Shown: positions 22,617 to 34,900 of the stretch, piece after piece
How the letters are laid out: every line of letters starts with the position of its first letter
Position numbering within the stretch: position 1 is the first letter of the stretch
NCBI RefSeq assembly: GCF_949628265.1
Contig: NC_088787.1
Coordinates: 9,662,501 to 9,726,500, forward strand
Direction of reading: 5' to 3'
Source of the DNA: Cloeon dipterum
Taxonomy: Eukaryota; Arthropoda; Insecta; Ephemeroptera; Baetidae
DNA: 64,000 nucleotides
The notes under the pieces: generated by a model
The model's input: only the letters and a program-made list of their open reading frames with translations
The model's database searches: none
What the model was told of the DNA's origin: nothing
Position numbers and translations under genes: made by a program

Positions 22617-25600
22617 ATGCGATTGCTGCTGCTGCTGCTGGTCGGCCTTCTGGCCGACTCGACGTCGGCCGAATGCGCTTTGGTGCGTAGACAATCCTTA
22701 GTTGTTTGATCAGAATGTCTAACTCCTTGATCCATTTTTTATTTAAACTGCCAAAATTATTGATTGTTGAAAATCTTTGCCACCTGGAACATTTTTATAG
22801 TGATTAATATATTTTTCTTGTCTTGTAAACATATTTAATTAAAAATTACTGTCGGAAATATAATTTTTAATTAAATTATTATAGAGGTGTGTCGTGATTA
22901 ATATTCTTTAGCTTACAGATTAATTTTGAAGTGAAAAACCTGCTTATTGAAAATAATAAATTAATAATTTGTTCTTCTCTGTGCTAATTTGAAATCAACA
23001 AATTAAATCAGAAAAATCGTGTTTGGATTTTTTTTTTTTAAATCAATCATTTTATCAGGGCTCCGACTACAAGTTCGAACTGACGTCTTGCGACCCTGAG
23101 GGAGGTCGGTGGCGCGTGCAGGTTCCCACGTCTTCAGCGTCGCACTCCTGCACCCTGGAACAGCCGAAAAGGGTCGACTCGTGCGGTAGGAACCCCGCCT
23201 TTTTGCCTTCTCCTATAAGTTCAGATTTGAATTAAACAGAGTCGACGTGTGAGGCGGGCCAGTTCTTCGACCTGTCCACCCTGAGCTGCGGCGCCTGTCC
23301 GCCAGGCTCGTACTCGATGGGGGGCGCCGTGCTGTTCGACAACTGGGACACCCTTCCGCAGGGTTTTCACACGCAGGTCGAGTCTTTTCAGTCGTCTTTC
23401 ATCGGACGATTCGGCACGGGAGTTAACTGCACTGCGTAAGTTTCACTTTAACAATTACAATTCCACCCCAAATTTTCGCAATTGGTACGTTGTGACTGCG
23501 AAAATATCAAAATTTTTTAAATTATTAAGTTAAATGGTATTTTCAATTATTAATTTTCCAATAGGGTTATTTTTAGCTCAATTTTCTTCATTCTACTGGT
23601 ATCAAAATCATATATGGTCGCCTTTAAGATTATAAAAAATCGTTCATTCGGTCTTTTATTGCTGTTGTTCAACCACTGGCAGTTCAGTAGAACACCAGCA
23701 AAGTGGCCAAGTGACCGAATTTTGCTTTTCAAAGATGGCCAATTGGCCTAGAAAAATAGTTTGAATGTGCTCGCCTGCTCTGACAGGACCAAGGCTAAAA
23801 CAATTTGATTAATATTTAATTTTTTTATACTTTTTTCTTTCTAATTTCCAAAAATACCTAATTCTAAACGGAAATTTAATATTTTAATTTTTCCTTCTGT
23901 TTTAGAACATTAAACTCAATTCCTATAATGTGCTGGAAAAATCAGGGTTTGCAAACCCGCATTTTCCCGTAAAAAAATTATTGCATTTTTGAAACAACAT
24001 TTTTTCCGGGTTTTTCTGCAATATTGCGTATTTTTCCGAAATACAAGCATTATTCTAGAAAATGAAGAGATGGATTTTTACAAATCAGTAAAAACGCCAC
24101 AGGTTTCACCAAAAAGACAGAAAATTCTAACACAAATCCAAAATTTCTGACTTTTTTGGACTTTTTTAAGGGGTTAAACTCGGAGAAATGCGGAAAACCC
24201 CAAAACTGGTGGTTTTTTCCGCTAGATTTTTGCGCAAAAAAATTGCTGTGCATTTTTACGCATTGCAAAATTGGCGAACCCTGGGAAAAATACTCTAAAA
24301 TACTGGTTATGCAACCGGCATGATTGATGTGCTTAGCTCGTTGCATACATTAAAAATTGACGCTGTTTTTTTAATTTTGAAATGGGAATATCAAGAATAA
24401 AAGCTAAATAAATTTCGATTTTGTCGTCAGGTTCGGTTGGCAGGCCAAAGGTGACTTCCTAGCGTCCGTTGGCGGTCCGTGCGCTGCGACGGTGACGCTG
24501 TCGGTGCGGCTGGCGCGGGTGGGCAACCTGTCCTACATATACCAGTACTCGAACCGCGACGTCATCTTCGACTTCGAGGCGCAGAACGAGCAGTGCCAGA
24601 GTGTGGCCGACGCCAAGGAGTTTCGCTGGCCGTCCGTCACTGCGGAGGGAGAGTGGCGCCGCCAGGTCGTCCAGCTCAAGCCGGGCAACAACCTGCTGCA
24701 GTGGAAGACCATCGGCATGGAGACCTACCCTGGCAAGCCGATCCTCATCAAATCAATTGAAATCAGCGGTACAAATACAAATAAATATGTTTTGATTTGT
24801 TCAGGTGCAAATGTATAATTTTCATCTGTTTGGCATTGTTTTGAAATTAAATTAGTCATCTTTTAGTTATAAAAATATTAAATGTTCTGGCTCGTTTCTC
24901 TCCCATTGAAAAAAATGCGATCTGGTCAGCTAGGAAAATATTAATTATTGTTCTAGCTCGTTTCTCAAGAGATATAAATATTTTGTTTATTTTATAAATT
25001 ATATACATGAAAAGGGTATAAGTAACGCAGACGATAAAATAACAGTAAGATTTTGTGTTCTTAATTAAGAGAGCCAAGTTTTAAATAATTTAAAACTCTA
25101 AACAGAAAATATTAATATATTTTTAAAGAATTTATCTTAAAAATATGATTAAGTTTATTAAAATAAAAAAAGACTATTATATTAGTAAATTAATAAAAAA
25201 ATTAACAAATTATACAAAATTTTAATTTTAAAATAAGACACTATAAATTTTAAATTACTAATTTTATTTAAATTAGTTTAATTATTTAATTTAAACTTAA
25301 TAAAATTTTCTTTTCAAAATTAAACTATAGGAACTACCAGAGCTACGTCATGCAGTCCGTGCAGAAACGGCACCTTCAGCGCGGAAGGGTCTCGCCAGTG
25401 CCAAGAGTGCCCTGAGAACCACTTCTCGTCCCGAGGGGCCAGTTCCTGTCAACCCTGTAACCCCGAGACGGAATTCGCCCCGAAAGGTTTCTCCAGGTGC
25501 ATCAAACGCCATGCCTGCACTAGCAAGGACTTCTACGAGGTAGAAAATATTTTTTAACTGTCCGTGTCAGGGAAATAACCTTTCAAACTTTTCCACAAAT

Positions 25601-28600
25601 TAGCTAGAACGTAAAAATAAAAAAAAACTATTCTAGAAAAGGGCACTAAGATATTATTTATTTTTTTGTATATCAGCGGGGACCAGATTCGTGCGACGCG
25701 CAGATATGGCGTCCGGTGGAGTATGACGCGAAAAAACTGTCACACAAAAATGCGCGAAAAGAACCAAATTTTGGTCAATATTGTGACATATAATTTGCAT
25801 TACTCTTAACTAATTGTGTCTTTTGGATCGTAAAAACAAACTCTTGACACTCGCACGGGAATCCAAAGAGAGCTTTTTGCTTCCCACATTCAGACGCCAT
25901 CTTGGATCTGCGCAGTGCGAACCAATTTTATCGCACATCTGGCCCCCGCTGTTATATGTTATTTTAAATTTTATTACTTTGGTTTGCTGTATGGTTAGTT
26001 TGAACTGGAAAATAGCTAATTAAAAAAATGCAACAAATATTCTACCAACGAACTAATTAAAAAAATGGCGTTCCTCTCTCAGACTCGGTCTCCTTGTGAC
26101 GCGAACAACCAGACGCGTGCTGAGTACCGGTGGCTGGAGCCGAAGATCTGCATGGCAGGCGTGTCGCTGCCACCGGTAGGCCCCTCCCGTCCGTGCCTGC
26201 CGTGCAATCCGGGCATGAGCCCGGGGCCGGCCGCCTCGTGCCAGTTCTGTCCGGCTGAGCACTTTTCCGACGACGGCGGACCGTGCAAGCCGTGTCCGCC
26301 GAACACGACACCCAACTACGGATACGTCTTCCAGCGCTGGGCCCAACTGCCCGCCTCGATGAGCTCCTCGTGCCGCCAACAGGACGGTTTGTATTTTTTC
26401 TTTTACTCCGGAAACGATCATTTCCGTTTAATTTTTACTTCTTTGTATTTTGTAAATAATTCGATAATCGTGTAAATTGATTTTTCATATATTTTTTGCT
26501 AGATTTAAATTTAATTCTTTTAGCGCTCCCTTTATTTATTTTTTATACATTTTTGGATTTGGTTTTTCAATAGTTAATCGTTTTAATTTTTTAATATATA
26601 GAATATACATCAATAATAGGGTGTATGACTTTATATCATAAATCTTAATCGATTAATCCTAATCAGTGCCCGTCATGTTGTGTATATATTAACTGAAGTT
26701 TCCTAGAAGTTTAAATTAATTTGTTATATTGCATCGATTTTCTAATATTAAATTTCCCAATCAAAAGCAAGCCTATTTCGCAATTAAAAGCAAGTCAATA
26801 ATCGCTATAGTAAGATTATTTCCTCTGTAAAGAAACGACCCAACTATTCGTTGGTTTCTCTTAAAAATAATTGTTTATAAAAAGGAAATAATTCAGAGAG
26901 AACTCTGCGGCATAATTAATTAAAGGGAAAAAGCGTAAATTTTCATACGGTTCATGAACAACGATTATTTTTCGAAATTTTTAATAAATTGTAGGGTCTG
27001 AGTGCGGCGGGATGACCGGTTGGCATGTGCAGGGGACGCACGTGCAGTCAGGACAGCACCACGCGGACGGCGCTTACTTGCTGCTCTCCCTCAACGTGCC
27101 CGGATTCAGGAGCAAAGGGGGTGTGGTCGGCGGCCGGAGGCTAGAGGTCGGACGTGTCTCTTTCACCTTCGAACTTGACTGCAAAGCAAAGTGTGAATTC
27201 GTCTTCATGCAGGTGAAAGCTTCGTTTTATTTCAATATTTTTTTTTAGAAATTTACGCTGAAAAAAAAACGATCTCTAATATATGAATCAATTTTTTATG
27301 ACACTGAATAAGAACATTTAAAGGATTTTTTAAGGACTATATAAACATTTTTCTGTTTAAGTCAATCTCGTATTTTTTATTGTACTCTATAAACGCCTGC
27401 AGAAAGCTGAAGTATGCAACCAGCTGTGCTGAATTGCTAATGATGATTTTTTTTACCAACAATTATCCTGCAGAGTGATCAGCCACTAAATTGACTCTGT
27501 TATCAAATTATTATAAATTTCTCAAGGGAAGGAATTTTTTTTAATTATGATGAATTTTTCAGGCGTCAGACCGTCGCGGAGTGAATCTGGTGCAGAGCTG
27601 GAGCGGCGCCACGTTCAAGCGCGAGTTCAGTCACTCCGTTTACGCGAACGACTCGTACACATTCAGCTGGGCTTTCCAAAAGGCCTCGCTAACCGACTAC
27701 GACGTCTTCTCCAACCTGCTCGACACGGACGTTGCTCGCATTTTCTCCATCAACGTGACAAACACCATCGGTAAGAAATTGTCCCATTTTTACAATTATT
27801 ATTATTAATTCAAATATTATTTTCAGATGGTGGAGCGAGTGTGTGTCTGGCGTGCCACCAGGAGACAGACGAGGTGGGCTGCATTCCTTGCCCGCCCGGC
27901 CACTTCGTGGACTCGAACACGACGCAGTGCACTCAATGCCCACCCGGCACCACCGTGTCCAACCCGCTCGCCTACGGAATCGAGTCCTGCCAGCCCTGCG
28001 GACCCGGACTGTCCAGCACGGATGGCGTCACCTGCACCTCGGACTGCGTTTTCGCGGGGGAACCTTCCTTCGACCTTTCTGCCCTCGCTCACGAGTATGT
28101 CCAACAGTTTCCTTCAACTTATTTTTTATTCAATAGAACATTTTGCATAAAATTATCCTGTAGTTAAAAATTAAAAATAGCATGAAGCCAAATTTTAAAA
28201 ATTTAATTTTACATCGAGGCATTTTACCTGCTTCAATAATTAATTTTCCTAAGTATTTCAAAACGGAAACATTTGCAAGAAACAGAAACTATTTTTTTTC
28301 TTCAGGACGTTTTTAGTAAGAGGCAGCCGGCTTTTTACTGCATCAGGCGCCCAGTACTTCCACGTTTTCAACATAAGTCTTTGCGGAAACACGCAGGCTC
28401 AGTGCTCCAACAACATTTCTTACCAGGTTGATGGGACGTCCTCTCAGGTACAAACAAAAAATTCATTTTTTTTCTAATTTGATATTTTTTCCTTGGTTTA
28501 ATCAGGTGAACTCATTTGTGTGTCGTACGACAATGGTACCGAGCGCCTGGTCCGACGAGGAAGTAGTGCTGTCCACGCAGTCGGTCACCCTGGGCGACGA

Positions 28601-30630
28601 ACTGGTGGCTGTTACCAATAACACCGCTTTTATGAGCATGGAGGTCATCGAAGAGTTTCTCTCGCAAAACGCTACACTCCACTTTTACTACTCGACTCCA
28701 CTGTGAGTTCGGAATTTTTATTTTCATGCCATCAAAATGAGAATTAAAAATATTATTTCACATGAAAAACCTCTATAACTATTGAAAAAAATCTGATGAA
28801 TTGAATTAAATGCTCGTTTGCACTGAGTTTATTGAGTTATTTATGGATTTATTAATTTAAAGGTTCGTAGAAGAATTTTTTCTAAAAAAGTTAACCAGGG
28901 ATTGAAAGGGGCGGGGGTGAGAACCATTCAAACCCTTTCAGTTCAGAAGGAGAGCTCATGACGAGTAGAAAATGGTGTGCAATTTTTTCAATTTTGAAGC
29001 TTATACAAGCAAAGGATTCAGCACTAACATTAATCGTAAAAATAAAAAATGTTCGAGTTTTTCCTGGCAAAAAAAGCGAAAACTTTTAAATTTCTTATTT
29101 TTAGTATTTCATTACAGTTTCTGAATCGTCATTATAAAAATCACCAAGATTCTTTATCAGGAACAAAATTTAATAAAAAATTTAAATTAGTTCTTGAAAT
29201 TTTAAAAAAATTATTAATTTATTCGAATTTGGTCCTCAGGGCAACCAGGTCGTGTCCTCAGGGCAGGACGACCGTGATCAGCCTGAGCTGCGACGCAAGC
29301 AAGCACGGCAACGGGAGCATCGTGCTGCCGAGCAAGTGTCCCGACGGCACCTGCGACGGCTGCAGCTTCAACTTCCTCTGGCAGACGGCCGTCGCGTGTC
29401 CCGTGTGCAGGGAGCAGGACTTCAGGTGCGTGTTTCAGCCCTTTTTTTATCTCTCTTTTATTTTTCATTCCGTCCGTAGGTTGGTTCGCGGCGAGTGTAC
29501 CGGCGGGTCGCAGCTGCTGCACTACCTGGCGCCGACCAACTGCAGGGTCCTGACCAACCTGCCCGCCACCAAGGCCGTAAAATGCCAGAACCACATTCCT
29601 GTCGAGCTTCAGGTGAGTGACAGGACAAAATATAATTATGTTGTTTCAAACCGTAACAACAGTAAAAAATAGCTTAATTTTTATTTTCATTTTCTGCTTT
29701 AATAAATTAAAGGTATTTCGCATTTTTTTAAATCAGTTTCAATTTAAATTTTGTGACAACTTATAATTGTTGACAGTATCCTTAGAAAGTAAAATGAAGA
29801 AAATCAAGTTGGCTGATATGTGAAAGAGATTTGTCAATGATATTTTTTTATTTTTAGAGATGTTCCAATTTTAAATTTTTAAATTGTTAGATCTAGTCAT
29901 CGTTGTTCATTTGATAGGTTTAAATTTGAACTTTCTCTGCGGGACAGTAAAAAAGACATAAGTAAACAGGCTTGAATTGAATTTCAATTAATAAATTCTA
30001 ATTTCCTTTTATTGCAGATTCAATCCAGAGATAAATAAAAATATGGAGCTTCAACTCTCATTAACTCAATTTTTTTTTTATAATTTTCGCTTTTCCAGGC
30101 CATAATTGGCGGCACGGTGATGGTGGCGGCGACGCTGTGCGGGCTGCTGCTCCACTTCTGGCGCAAGACGCAGCGGCTCGAGTACAAGTACATGAAGCTG
30201 GTGCAGAATTCCGGTTCCGGGAGCGACGGCGCCGAGCTGCCTCCTGCCGAGAGCTGCGGCCTGGACGACGGCGAGGAGGAGGACGTGCACTTCGCCCAGC
30301 CGGCCAAACAGAACATCCTCAACCGAATCAAGGCTATGACCAGCAAAGTGCGGTGAGATATTAATTTTTTTCGCCTAAATTTCTAACATTAGTGAAAATA
30401 GAGATGATAATTCTAAGATGAACTCTAGTGACTTTAGTGCATTTTCTTCCTAGCATATTTTACCGTGGTTCAATTTGATTTCAATCCCGATTTTGATAAG
30501 GGTTTTAAATTTTGTAATACCCACGTTTTGAAATAAACAAAAATTAATTTAATCGTCTTTTTGTGGCAGTCGAAAGGTGACGGCGGTGCCCTTGAGGCGG
30601 TACAACCTGCAGCGCGACGACACCGGCTGA
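22617..30630 (+). CDS. ELAPOR: ELAPOR family type I membrane protein (EIG121/KIAA1324-like)
   Basis: Endosome/lysosome-associated transmembrane protein linked in vertebrates to autophagy and granule maturation. Fifteen coding exons: 22617-22682, 23059-23185, 23240-23435, 24431-24768, 25331-25539, 26083-26386, 26995-27212, 27563-27770, 27827-28094, 28306-28447, 28506-28702, 29240-29425, 29480-29612, 30099-30352, 30570-30630. All are phase-compatible, giving 968 residues (human about 1,010). A leucine-rich signal peptide (MRLLLLLLVGLLADSTSA) comes first. The lumenal part has repeated Cys-rich CxxC/PPG modules and an MRH-like region with PSKCPDGTCDGCSFNFLW. One membrane helix starts near residue 865 (AIIGGTVMVAATLCGLLLHF). 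The cytoplasmic tail has a YKYMKL tyrosine-type sorting motif and an acidic stretch, as in the family. MITE-like elements sit in introns 3 and 5. A single copy stands for the vertebrate pair ELAPOR1/2. Confidence 0.95.
23943..24283 (+). mobile_element. hAT-like MITE, family A, with perfect 8-bp target duplication
   Basis: A 341-bp non-coding element in ELAPOR intron 3. Ends are CAGGGTTTGC on the left and, inverted, CAGGGTTCGC on the right. It is flanked by the identical 8-mer GGAAAAAT at 23935-23942 and 24284-24291. CAG-type termini and an 8-bp duplication are characteristic of the hAT superfamily. There is no transposase, so it is non-autonomous. A related fragment lies inverted in an RGS7 intron. 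Confidence 0.85.
25674..25951 (+). mobile_element. hAT-like MITE with CAGCGGGG ends
   Basis: A 278-bp element in ELAPOR intron 5. The ends CAGCGGGGACCAGAT and (inverted) CAGCGGGGGCCAGAT differ at one base, and a second block (GCGCAGAT ... ATGGCGTC) is shared further in. Flanking 8-mers TTGTATAT and TTATATGT match at 6 of 8 positions, consistent with a decayed 8-bp duplication. It has no coding capacity and its ends differ from family A. Confidence 0.8.
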
Positions 30631-30859
30631 GCTGCGTCCTATTCCGCCATATATCCAAGTGTCCGACATCGGTGTCTCTATTTATGATCAGCGTCAGGGT
30701 TTCTTTATTGTGATTTTTTGCTGCTGCGATTCTACTCGTCAGAAAATATCGTGTAAATCTTTTACAAACACGCACTTATCGCTACAATATACATATATTT
30801 ATTATACCACATTTTAAGCAGTTTCAATGATTCAATCTACGATCTAAAATAATTAGTGA

Positions 30860-30865
30860 AATAAA
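30860..30865 (+). terminator. Poly(A) signal of ELAPOR
   Basis: AATAAA about 230 bases after the ELAPOR stop codon. Confidence 0.6.
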
Positions 30866-31748
30866 ACACCACGATTTTCTTGCGCACTATATATTGTCCA
30901 AAAAATGTGTACAGTGTCAATTTATAAAAGGATGGTGCAACGCTTTTTAAAACAGAAGTGACGCAGAGAGAAATAACAAAAGGAGATCACTACTTTTCAC
31001 ACTACTTACACAACTTTCTATACAGTAAAAGGCACAATTTTTTTTTAATCAAATTTCATCGCAGCTGCCAAAAGGACCTTTCTAATAATAATAAGTACTC
31101 GTATCCCGTGTGTCAAAATCTCTTAAGCGAACCTCGACAAAGGAAAAATTAATTAATCAACGACGACAGGCGTGGAAAGATGCGCTTCAAAATTGGCCCC
31201 AGCGTGAATTAACCTAAGATTAGTTTTTTAAAACTCTAATGATACAATTTCGTGACAAGAGTGCAACGTTAGTTTAGAACTCTTACCAAGGCGGCATTGT
31301 TGTAAGTTCGTAAAAATTCACAAAACAGCTTTAATCTCGTTTTGAGATTAGATTTCTGCCAACTTTGTGTTACATACTCGTAAAATTTAAAGCGAAAGAT
31401 TGTTTTGAACAGCATTTGTTCACAATTTGACATTCTCACAAATATATTGTTACTAAAATCAGTCCAGCGTGTCCGAAAGTTGGATTCAAAATACTGATAA
31501 TGTTTTCATTTTCTGGAAACGTCCAGTTTTCTTAATTGCACAAAATTTCCTCCCATTTTCCCGATTTACAAACTATTTAGAAACGATGCAAACACCTTTG
31601 CAAGAGCGAAATTACGTCTAGCATGCAAATATTGCACTTGAATACTCGGCGTAACAAGAGACCAATGAACAATAAATAGTTTCTCGTTAAAAAATTAGGA
31701 AATCGCAAGGCGTAGTAGTTTGTGCATTACGTGTTAGTCGACGCGGCG
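30866..31748. other. Convergent intergenic spacer
   Basis: Lies between the poly(A) signals of ELAPOR (plus) and Girdin (minus). I see no exon, repeat or RNA gene here. Confidence 0.4.
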
Positions 31749-31754
31749 TTTATT
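31749..31754 (-). terminator. Poly(A) signal of Girdin
   Basis: AATAAA on the minus strand, about 200 bases beyond the Girdin stop codon. Confidence 0.6.
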
Positions 31755-31951
31755 TAAAAAACTAAAACTCAAAAGGCACTCGAGTGAGCTGAGAGTTTGT
31801 GTGGTTGTGGTAGCACCGGTGTGGAGCGGCTTTTGGGGTAACTATCAGACTACGAACGGGAAATCACCACCTCGAAAGTTCAGTCGGGGGAAACGGCGTG
31901 CGTGCTGCCCTGTTTCGGCTTTTGATTAGGAATGCGAGGCTGGGCCGAATG

Positions 31952-34900
31952 TCAGACGCACCCGTACTCGTACCAAACGGAGCTCTCGGGTTTGGGCTGC
32001 GGCTGCTGCTGCTCGTCGTGGCTGTTGTTGGCCGCCGACTGCTGCTGCACGTTGTTCGTCGTGCCTACCACCGCTGAAATCTTGTTGAACACCAAAATGT
32101 TTCTGAAATGACGGGGAAGAAGGGTTTTTGTACTGATAATAACGCTAGATTTTAAACATCGGATGTGTATTTTGTGTATATATTTCTTAATTCCAAAACA
32201 GTGCAGCTCATAAGCTCTGGGGGAACAAATCTTCCTTAATTGACAACTATGATTAATTTGTATTCAATTTTTAAAACGAAAATTAAATCTATTGCAAAAT
32301 TAGTGATGCCGGCGATGGTTGTTTTAATTTTTCAACTGGTTAAAGTATTTACAAATTTTTAATAATTTCCACCTAATAACACAGTTCTCAACGATATTAA
32401 TTGATTTTAAAAATATTGTACTTTGAGCAAAATCAAAACAATCATCAGTTTAAAATATTCTGAAGGAATTTTTTAAAATTCGATTAGTGTTTTTGGGGGT
32501 TTCTTGATGATGGATTTAAATTTTAAGGGATTTTCTTTTAGAAAATGTATAAATATTACCAGTTGTAAAAAGTTGTGTGGGTTTTCATTTTGGTGTACGT
32601 CTCAAAAATAATTTTAAAAAAGAGCGGTTATGTCTGAAAAAAAAGGGAAAAATCATTTTGGACAGTTATTTGTGTATTTTCCCTCCTTTTAAGTGAAACC
32701 TTGATTGGAAAACGTACCTCTCTTTCTGCTCGCTGGTTTGGTTGTCCAGAGCCTCCTAAAATAGAAAATGAGGGGTGGCATATTTAGATTTCAAATTGTA
32801 ATGGAGATAATGCAAATTAAAAATTTAAACTAGGTGATCATAATCGATGGAGATGATAAATGTTTTCTTAAAATGAATAATATAAAAAATTGGCGTCCTA
32901 GATCGACTAAAAGCCAATTTAATCGCTAAAATTAAATCTTCCAAGTTAAAAATATTTATGGTCTGGAATTTTATTATCTATCCTTGGTAAGGTTCAAGAA
33001 ACTGCAGAAACTTGAAATTCAAGTAGAATCTAGATTATTGAGACAATATTTTACAAAAAAATGCACGCATTGAAGTGGAACTAAAGAAAATATAATTACA
33101 GGCAACACGGAGGAGGGGTGGTCTTCGTAGTAAATGGCTCGTCTGGTGCCGACGGTGCTTAGTGAGGTGTCCGTGTCCGAGTCGATGGGCAAGGCGCTGC
33201 CGTGGTCTGACATGGTGTCGTCCGAGCTGTGTTCCGACTCAAGCGTCGTATTCACCTCTGAGCTGGCCGACGTGTCAGCCGCCTCGTTGCGGCTTCTACT
33301 GCGGCCGCGCGGCACTTTGCTGATGATATCTGAACTTGCTTTGCGCACTTTCTTCACCAAATTTGCACCAAACCCCTTCCTAAAAAAAGGAAAAAATATT
33401 AAATTAATATAAACGGAATTAGATAAAGTTACTTTTTGGTTGAGCAGCTCTCCAGCCTTCTGTAGTGATCCATAATTTTCTGCTCCAGATTCTCCTTTTG
33501 CCGCATCAAACCATTAAGCCGTTCCCTGAAAATTAATTCCTTTAAATACTAATTTATGGCAATAGAGTAAAATGCTTACAGGAATATTTTCTCCTGGCTG
33601 TGAAAGAACTCTTTGTCCTCCATTGAGTTGGACAGCAGTTCGTGGTATTGGCTGAGAAGAGAGGTGACGTGGCTCATCAGACTGCGTCGGTCCTCTTCCA
33701 GCGAGTGGGCGACTCCAACCAGCAACTGAATCGAGATTTAGCTCCCTTTTATATCAGAAAATTGAGAATCCAACCTGGAGTTTGGTGTCCACTCTCGTAA
33801 GTCTGGCACTCAGTCTGGCGTTCACCTCTTTTTCATTTTCAAGGCTTGTCGTCAGCTGCCTGGTGTTCAGTCTGGCAGTGCCCAACTCTACGCGGGACCT
33901 CCGCATCTCGTCGTCTCTCGACCTCGCCTCCATTTTCAGCCTCTCAGACGCAGAAAATAGCTGCCTGAAGTCCTCCTGATGAATGGGAATGAGATATATA
34001 CAGGAATTAAATAAATATAAAAAATTAATGCATTAATCTGTATTAAAATAAAGTTATTGATACTAGAACAAATCTAAATTTGAGTTAATAAGGGAATATC
34101 TGCCAATAAAATGGGCATATATTGAAAATTTCAAAATTAGGAACATAAAAATGTCACAATTAAATTTCTCTTAACATTAAAATTAGCTGTTTTTTTAATT
34201 TTCATAATACATTACCCAAAAATCCAATTTTAAAATTAATACAATGCGGTTTTGCGGTTTTTATTACCTTAAGTTTGGAATGCTCTGCCCGAAGGTTAGC
34301 AAGCGTCTTGGCATCGATCCTGAGTAGCTCCTGGTCTCGATTGGTAATTTTAAGCGCACTTATCTGCTCCGTGGCTGCCTTGAGCTCCTTTTGGGCCGCT
34401 TTGAGCTCGGTCCTGGTGGATTCACGCTCGTTTCTCGCCGCTTCGTACTCGGCACTGAGGGTTTCGTGGATTTTCTGCAGATTTGCCAAGTCCTGTGATA
34501 GCTGCCCGTTTTGGGCCACCTGGCTCTCCAGCTGCTGACTCAGCTAAAATATTAAAATGACACTTAATGAGCCAGGATGAACGAGAAAACAAACAAACAT
34601 ACCTCTTCCTTCTCAGCGGCGAGCTGCGAGTTTGCAAGCTGTTGCGCCGTTTGTTGATTCAAAAGTGACGCAATCTGCGACTCGAGCAATGAAATGTGCA
34701 CCTGTGGAACAATGGAGAGTTCAAGGTGAGCAAATACAGGATTGGGGAACTAAACAGCCTCCTGTATGAGGATAAAATAATTTGCAAGTTGTAAAAATTT
34801 ATTATTTTGATCTACAATCTAGGAATATTTTCAGTACCTGTAGCTCGGCAATTTCTTGCAGCCTCTTATTAGCATCAATTACAGCCTGCTGTTCTGCCTC

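Noticed and set aside
28890-28960. CAGGG and CCCTTTCAG blocks in an ELAPOR intron, considered as another CAG-ended element
   Set aside because: The ends do not pair as terminal inverted repeats and no flanking duplication was found.
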